The notes below the pieces were generated by a model. That model was not told the DNA's origin. It made no database searches and was given only the letters and a program-made list of their open reading frames with translations. Below are positions 7,193-9,599 of a DNA stretch of 9,599 nucleotides, piece by piece. Position 1 is the stretch's first letter. Every line of letters begins with the position of its first letter. Made by a program: the position numbers and the translations under genes. The stretch comes from JBGSYN01 sp964412385. Lineage in GTDB: Bacteria > Pseudomonadota > Alphaproteobacteria > Geminicoccales > Geminicoccaceae. The DNA is taken from NCBI GenBank assembly GCA_964412385.1, contig CAYPOV010000176.1, positions 1 to 9,599 of the forward strand, given 5' to 3'.

Positions 7193-7297
7193 CAGCCACC
7201 CATCATTCGTTAATACCTGTCCAGCCTGAACGCAGCTGATTCATCAATCCAACGAATTGTTTTTGTGACTTCGATCGATTTTTCTTATTGAATTCCC
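7193..7297. promoter_or_regulatory. Divergent control region between soeA and the LysR-type regulator
   Basis: The 105 bases between two divergent starts must hold both promoters and, by the usual LysR arrangement, the regulator binding sites. A perfect 7-base inverted repeat, ATTCGTT (7205-7211) and AACGAAT (7251-7257), is spaced about four helical turns apart centre to centre. A shorter TTC-N11-GAA element (around 7240-7256) and the palindrome TCGATCGA (7271-7278) are also present. No consensus sigma-70 promoter stands out on either strand. Which element is the operator is inference. Confidence 0.5.
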
Positions 7298-8179
7298 ATG
7301 ACCTTGGATCAGCTCAGAATTTTCGTTGCGGTTGCCCAATCATGTCATATGACCCGCGCGGCAGACGAACTCGGTATGACCCAATCAGCCGTATCCGCGG
7401 CCGTCAACGCGCTCGAAAAACGTTACGGCGTGCCGCTCTTCGACCGGCTCGGCCGGGGTATCACCCTCACCGATGCCGGCAGACGTTTTCTGCCCGAAGC
7501 CAAGGCTGTGCTCGACCGTGCCGCCTCGGCCCGGGCCATTATCGAAGATCTCTCGGGCGTCACCGCGGGCTCGCTTGCCATCTGCGCCAGTCAGACGATC
7601 GCGACATACTGGTTGCCAAAGCGGCTCGCAGCCTTTCATACAACCTATCCCGGCATTCGTCTCGACGTCAGCTTCGGCAACACCAGCCAGGTAGAAGCTT
7701 CCGTTGCCGAAGGCTCGGTCGACCTCGGCTTGGTCGAGGGGCCGACGTCTCACATGGCCTTGCTGCGCCAGGCCGTTGATGTCGATCGTTTGGTTCTGGT
7801 GACGAGTTGGGACAGCCCTGCCCCCCCAAGTCTGCCTTCGGGCGCGCTTGATCTCGAGGCCATTGCCTGGGTCATTCGCGAAACCGGCTCCGGTACGCGC
7901 GCCGCTTTCGAGAGCTATCTGCAACAAAAGGGCATCGAGCCCGACAAGCTTCCCATATTCTTGGTCTTGCCGAGCAACGAAGCGGTCCGAGAAGCGGTGG
8001 CGGCGGGTGCCGGGGCCACCATCATCTCACAACATGTTGTCGCCCGCGACCTCGCCGCCAAGCGCCTGCGCGCCATCGAGATCGACCTCCCGGCACGCGA
8101 GTTTGCTCTTCTCCGCCACCGTGACCGCTACCAGACAGCCGCCCAGTCAGCCTTGATGAGATCACTGCTCAATTTGTAA
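7298..8179 (+). CDS. LysR-type transcriptional regulator, likely of the soe operon
   Basis: A 293-residue DNA-binding regulator. The N-terminal winged helix-turn-helix (about 1-62) is typical: MTLDQLRIFVAVAQ, then MTRAADELGMTQSAVSAAVNALE, then LFDRLGRGITLTDAG. A linker helix (about 63-88) leads to the periplasmic-binding-protein-like effector domain (about 90-290), whose start SLAICASQTIATYWLPKRL, and the SVDLGLVEGP and ETGSGTR stretches, match the CysB/CbbR-like fold. Length is normal for the family. No clear Shine-Dalgarno precedes the ATG; the upstream sequence is AT-rich. It is transcribed divergently from soeA, the arrangement by which LysR proteins commonly control the adjacent operon and themselves. 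A sulfur-compound co-inducer such as sulfite is a reasonable guess only. It is complete and ends at TAA, after which base composition drops markedly. Confidence 0.92.
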   Translation: MTLDQLRIFVAVAQSCHMTRAADELGMTQSAVSAAVNALEKRYGVPLFDRLGRGITLTDAGRRFLPEAKAVLDRAASARAIIEDLSGVTAGSLAICASQTIATYWLPKRLAAFHTTYPGIRLDVSFGNTSQVEASVAEGSVDLGLVEGPTSHMALLRQAVDVDRLVLVTSWDSPAPPSLPSGALDLEAIAWVIRETGSGTRAAFESYLQQKGIEPDKLPIFLVLPSNEAVREAVAAGAGATIISQHVVARDLAAKRLRAIEIDLPAREFALLRHRDRYQTAAQSALMRSLLNL

Positions 8180-8382
8180 AGACAAACCCAGTCATCGCGA
8201 ATGGAAGAGATCAAAAGAAGCAACTAATCATATATTCTCAAGATACGATTGAATTATACCTTAAAAAACAATGATTTATAGCTAATAATATCTGATGCTA
8301 CAGTAGATAGAAACTTTGCTGAAATGTGATTGTCACCACACTCCCAGCCGAAAGCGCCACAATCGACAAGATTTTCTGCTTG
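8180..8382. other. AT-rich intergenic stretch upstream of the beta-helix gene
   Basis: No gene is supported. The sequence is far richer in A and T than the LysR gene to its left (for example around 8225-8300), which is compatible with a promoter region or a boundary of acquired DNA. A TTGAAT (8249-8254) and TAATAT (8286-8291) resemble sigma-70 elements but are spaced too far apart to be convincing. An imperfect palindrome TGTGATTGTCACCACA (8325-8340) resembles a CRP/FNR-type half-site pair only weakly. No terminator for the LysR gene was found. Confidence 0.4.
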
Positions 8383-8431
8383 TTTTTCCAAAACTGACCT
8401 ACTAAGCTCCTGTCGGGTAGTTTTGGGAGGA
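8383..8431 (+). promoter_or_regulatory. Predicted 5'-UTR hairpin masking the Shine-Dalgarno, FourU-like
   Basis: As RNA, bases 8383-8399 can pair with 8415-8431 around a 15-base loop: 12 Watson-Crick pairs, 4 G-U pairs and one A-G mismatch. The lower stem pairs UUUUUCC (8383-8389) with GGGAGGA (8425-8431), which contains the ribosome binding site of the gene at 8439. Four U (8383-8386) face AGGA (8428-8431), the arrangement of FourU RNA thermometers. No T run follows the stem on either strand, so it is not a terminator. It matters only if transcription begins before 8383, which is not shown. Confidence 0.5.
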
Positions 8432-8438
8432 TGACACC

Positions 8439-9599
8439 ATGCACCCCATTTTTGTTACCAACGAAGATGACAGCGGGGAAGGCAGCCTCAGGCAGGCCGT
8501 AGAAGATGCTAATGCAAAGGCAGGGGCCGATCGCATTGAGTTCACCATCCCCAGCAATTCAGAGATCGAACTCACCGGAAGCGAATTGACAATCTCGGAC
8601 GATGTTGAAATCGACGGTTACGGTCAGATTGTCGACGCTAACGAAAATTCGCGCATTTTCAATATTGACGCGAATGTCGAAGTAACCATCGACGAACTCT
8701 TGCTCACCAATGGTTTCGAGGAGTTTGGTGGAGCCATCCTCAACCAGGGGCAATTGTTACTTCGTGATAGCACCATCAAGAATAACACTGTCGCTTCCGG
8801 TTACAGCTATGACTACGCTGGCGACATCGGAGGATCTGGCGCAGGGATCTACAATCGAGGCACAGCCGCAATCATAAACAGTATCGTATCCAACAATTTT
8901 ACAGGAGGCTATGGTGTTGCCGGTGGTATCCACAACACAGGAGTGATGTCGATAGAGCATTCATCTATTGACAATAATGGTGCGGGGGATGTTGGCGGAA
9001 TTCTGAATACGCATAAACTATATATTGCTGAGAGTGAAATTGACAGCAATGGTGGGTATTTTAATGGAGGTATCATCAATACAGCGACTCTTCATTTTTC
9101 ACAGACGACAATTTCCAAAAATGGATCCGTTTATGGAGCAGGAGGAATTGCAAATGGTGGTTTTATCCATATCGATGAAAGCTTGATATACTCAAATGTA
9201 TCGATCTTCCAGACAGGTGGAGGGATAAGGAACTCAGGCGAAATGTTGTTGCAAAACACTACGATAAGTTCTAATAGTTCTGCTTCGTTTTACGACGGAG
9301 GCGGCATTTACAACCGTGGTGGAAGCATGGCCATTGAGCAGAGCACGATCACAGGAAACATGGAAGGTGCCCTGGTTAATACGGAAGATGGTCACATCGA
9401 GTTATCCAATAGCGTATTCTCCAACAATCCTAATGTTCATGGCGCTTCAATCCGTAACTACGGGACGATCAATTTAAACGGCACGAATATCGTCGACGAC
9501 GGCTCTCTTCCTGGTGCTCTTGCAGTCGATCCGCTGCTCGGTCCGCTTCAGGATAATGGCGGACCGACGCTGACCCATGCGCTGTTGCCAGAAAGCCCC
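8439..9599 (+). CDS. Right-handed beta-helix surface/secreted protein, 3' end outside window
   Basis: The open frame runs 387 codons to the window edge, so the product is larger. It starts at the ATG eight bases after GGGAGG (8425-8430); an earlier ATG at 8431 abuts that site and is in another frame. The start lacks a signal peptide and enters directly into TNEDDSGEGSLRQAVEDAN, a GSLRxAI-type opening found in CSLREA/beta-helix proteins. About ten repeats with a GGIxN core follow (GG at about 97, 134, 162, 186, 210, 235, 261 and 288, with weaker copies at 309 and 335), each 22-37 residues, as in parallel beta-helix turns. Near the edge, DPLLGPLQDNGGPTLTHALLPESP matches the choice-of-anchor-Q-type module. 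Absence of a Sec signal suggests secretion by a C-terminal signal (type I), which lies outside. The gene uses more AT-rich codons than the soe locus, hinting at acquisition. Adhesin or biofilm function is inference. Confidence 0.8.
   Translation, partial: MHPIFVTNEDDSGEGSLRQAVEDANAKAGADRIEFTIPSNSEIELTGSELTISDDVEIDGYGQIVDANENSRIFNIDANVEVTIDELLLTNGFEEFGGAILNQGQLLLRDSTIKNNTVASGYSYDYAGDIGGSGAGIYNRGTAAIINSIVSNNFTGGYGVAGGIHNTGVMSIEHSSIDNNGAGDVGGILNTHKLYIAESEIDSNGGYFNGGIINTATLHFSQTTISKNGSVYGAGGIANGGFIHIDESLIYSNVSIFQTGGGIRNSGEMLLQNTTISSNSSASFYDGGGIYNRGGSMAIEQSTITGNMEGALVNTEDGHIELSNSVFSNNPNVHGASIRNYGTINLNGTNIVDDGSLPGALAVDPLLGPLQDNGGPTLTHALLPESP

Noticed and set aside
5480..7213. 577-codon open frame on the + strand antisense to soeA
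   Set aside because: It mirrors the codon structure of a clearly functional GC-rich gene on the other strand, has no recognisable domain and no credible ribosome binding site; an artefact of codon bias.
8325..8340. CRP/FNR-type operator TGTGATTGTCACCACA
   Set aside because: Only 10 of 16 positions are symmetrical and the spacing does not fit the consensus; could be chance in AT-rich DNA.
8383..8431. The hairpin as an intrinsic terminator of the LysR gene
   Set aside because: No T tract follows the stem on either strand, and it encloses a ribosome binding site placed correctly for the next gene.
8431..8433. ATG immediately after the GGGAGG site as the start of a gene
   Set aside because: No spacing from the ribosome binding site, and the frame closes after about two dozen codons; the ATG at 8439 opens the long beta-helix frame.

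Overview
The window looks like part of a Proteobacterial chromosome, most likely alphaproteobacterial. This rests on family recognition, GC-rich coding DNA and the type of sulfur-oxidation operon; no rRNA or other phylogenetic marker is present. It falls into two parts: a GC-rich sulfur-metabolism locus (about 257-8179) and a visibly AT-richer segment (about 8180-9599) that carries the start of a large repetitive surface or secreted protein.

The sulfur locus has a divergent layout. From a 105-bp control region (7193-7297), a LysR-type regulator is read rightward. A long operon is read leftward: soeA (molybdopterin catalytic subunit), soeB (four-cluster ferredoxin-like subunit), soeC (DmsC-type membrane anchor, split by an in-frame stop), a formylglycine-type sulfatase, and a single-domain rhodanese. 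A separate small periplasmic c-type cytochrome with SoxA-like C-terminal sequence lies further left on the same strand, followed by a strong hairpin that probably terminates transcription. Inferred operation: cytoplasmic sulfite is oxidised to sulfate by SoeA, electrons pass through the SoeB clusters to the SoeC quinone site, and the sulfatase, rhodanese and cytochrome handle sulfate esters, sulfane sulfur and electrons.

The most unusual point is that two members of this otherwise intact operon each contain one in-frame nonsense codon inside a clearly conserved reading frame. TAA (3270-3272) lies in the middle of soeC. TAG (956-958) replaces the conserved Trp in the rhodanese C-terminal GGxTGW motif, and homology-like sequence continues directly after both stops. 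Neighbouring genes stop normally at TAA or TGA, so this is not an altered genetic code. It is early decay, real splitting with reinitiation, suppression, or sequence error.

On the right, a gene entering from 8439 and running off the window encodes a beta-helix protein (SLRQA motif, about ten GGIxN turns, choice-of-anchor-Q-like motif) without a signal peptide. Its Shine-Dalgarno sequence is buried in a long predicted hairpin with four uridines facing AGGA, the arrangement of FourU RNA thermometers. These two features, the double nonsense pattern and the SD-masking hairpin, are the main leads.
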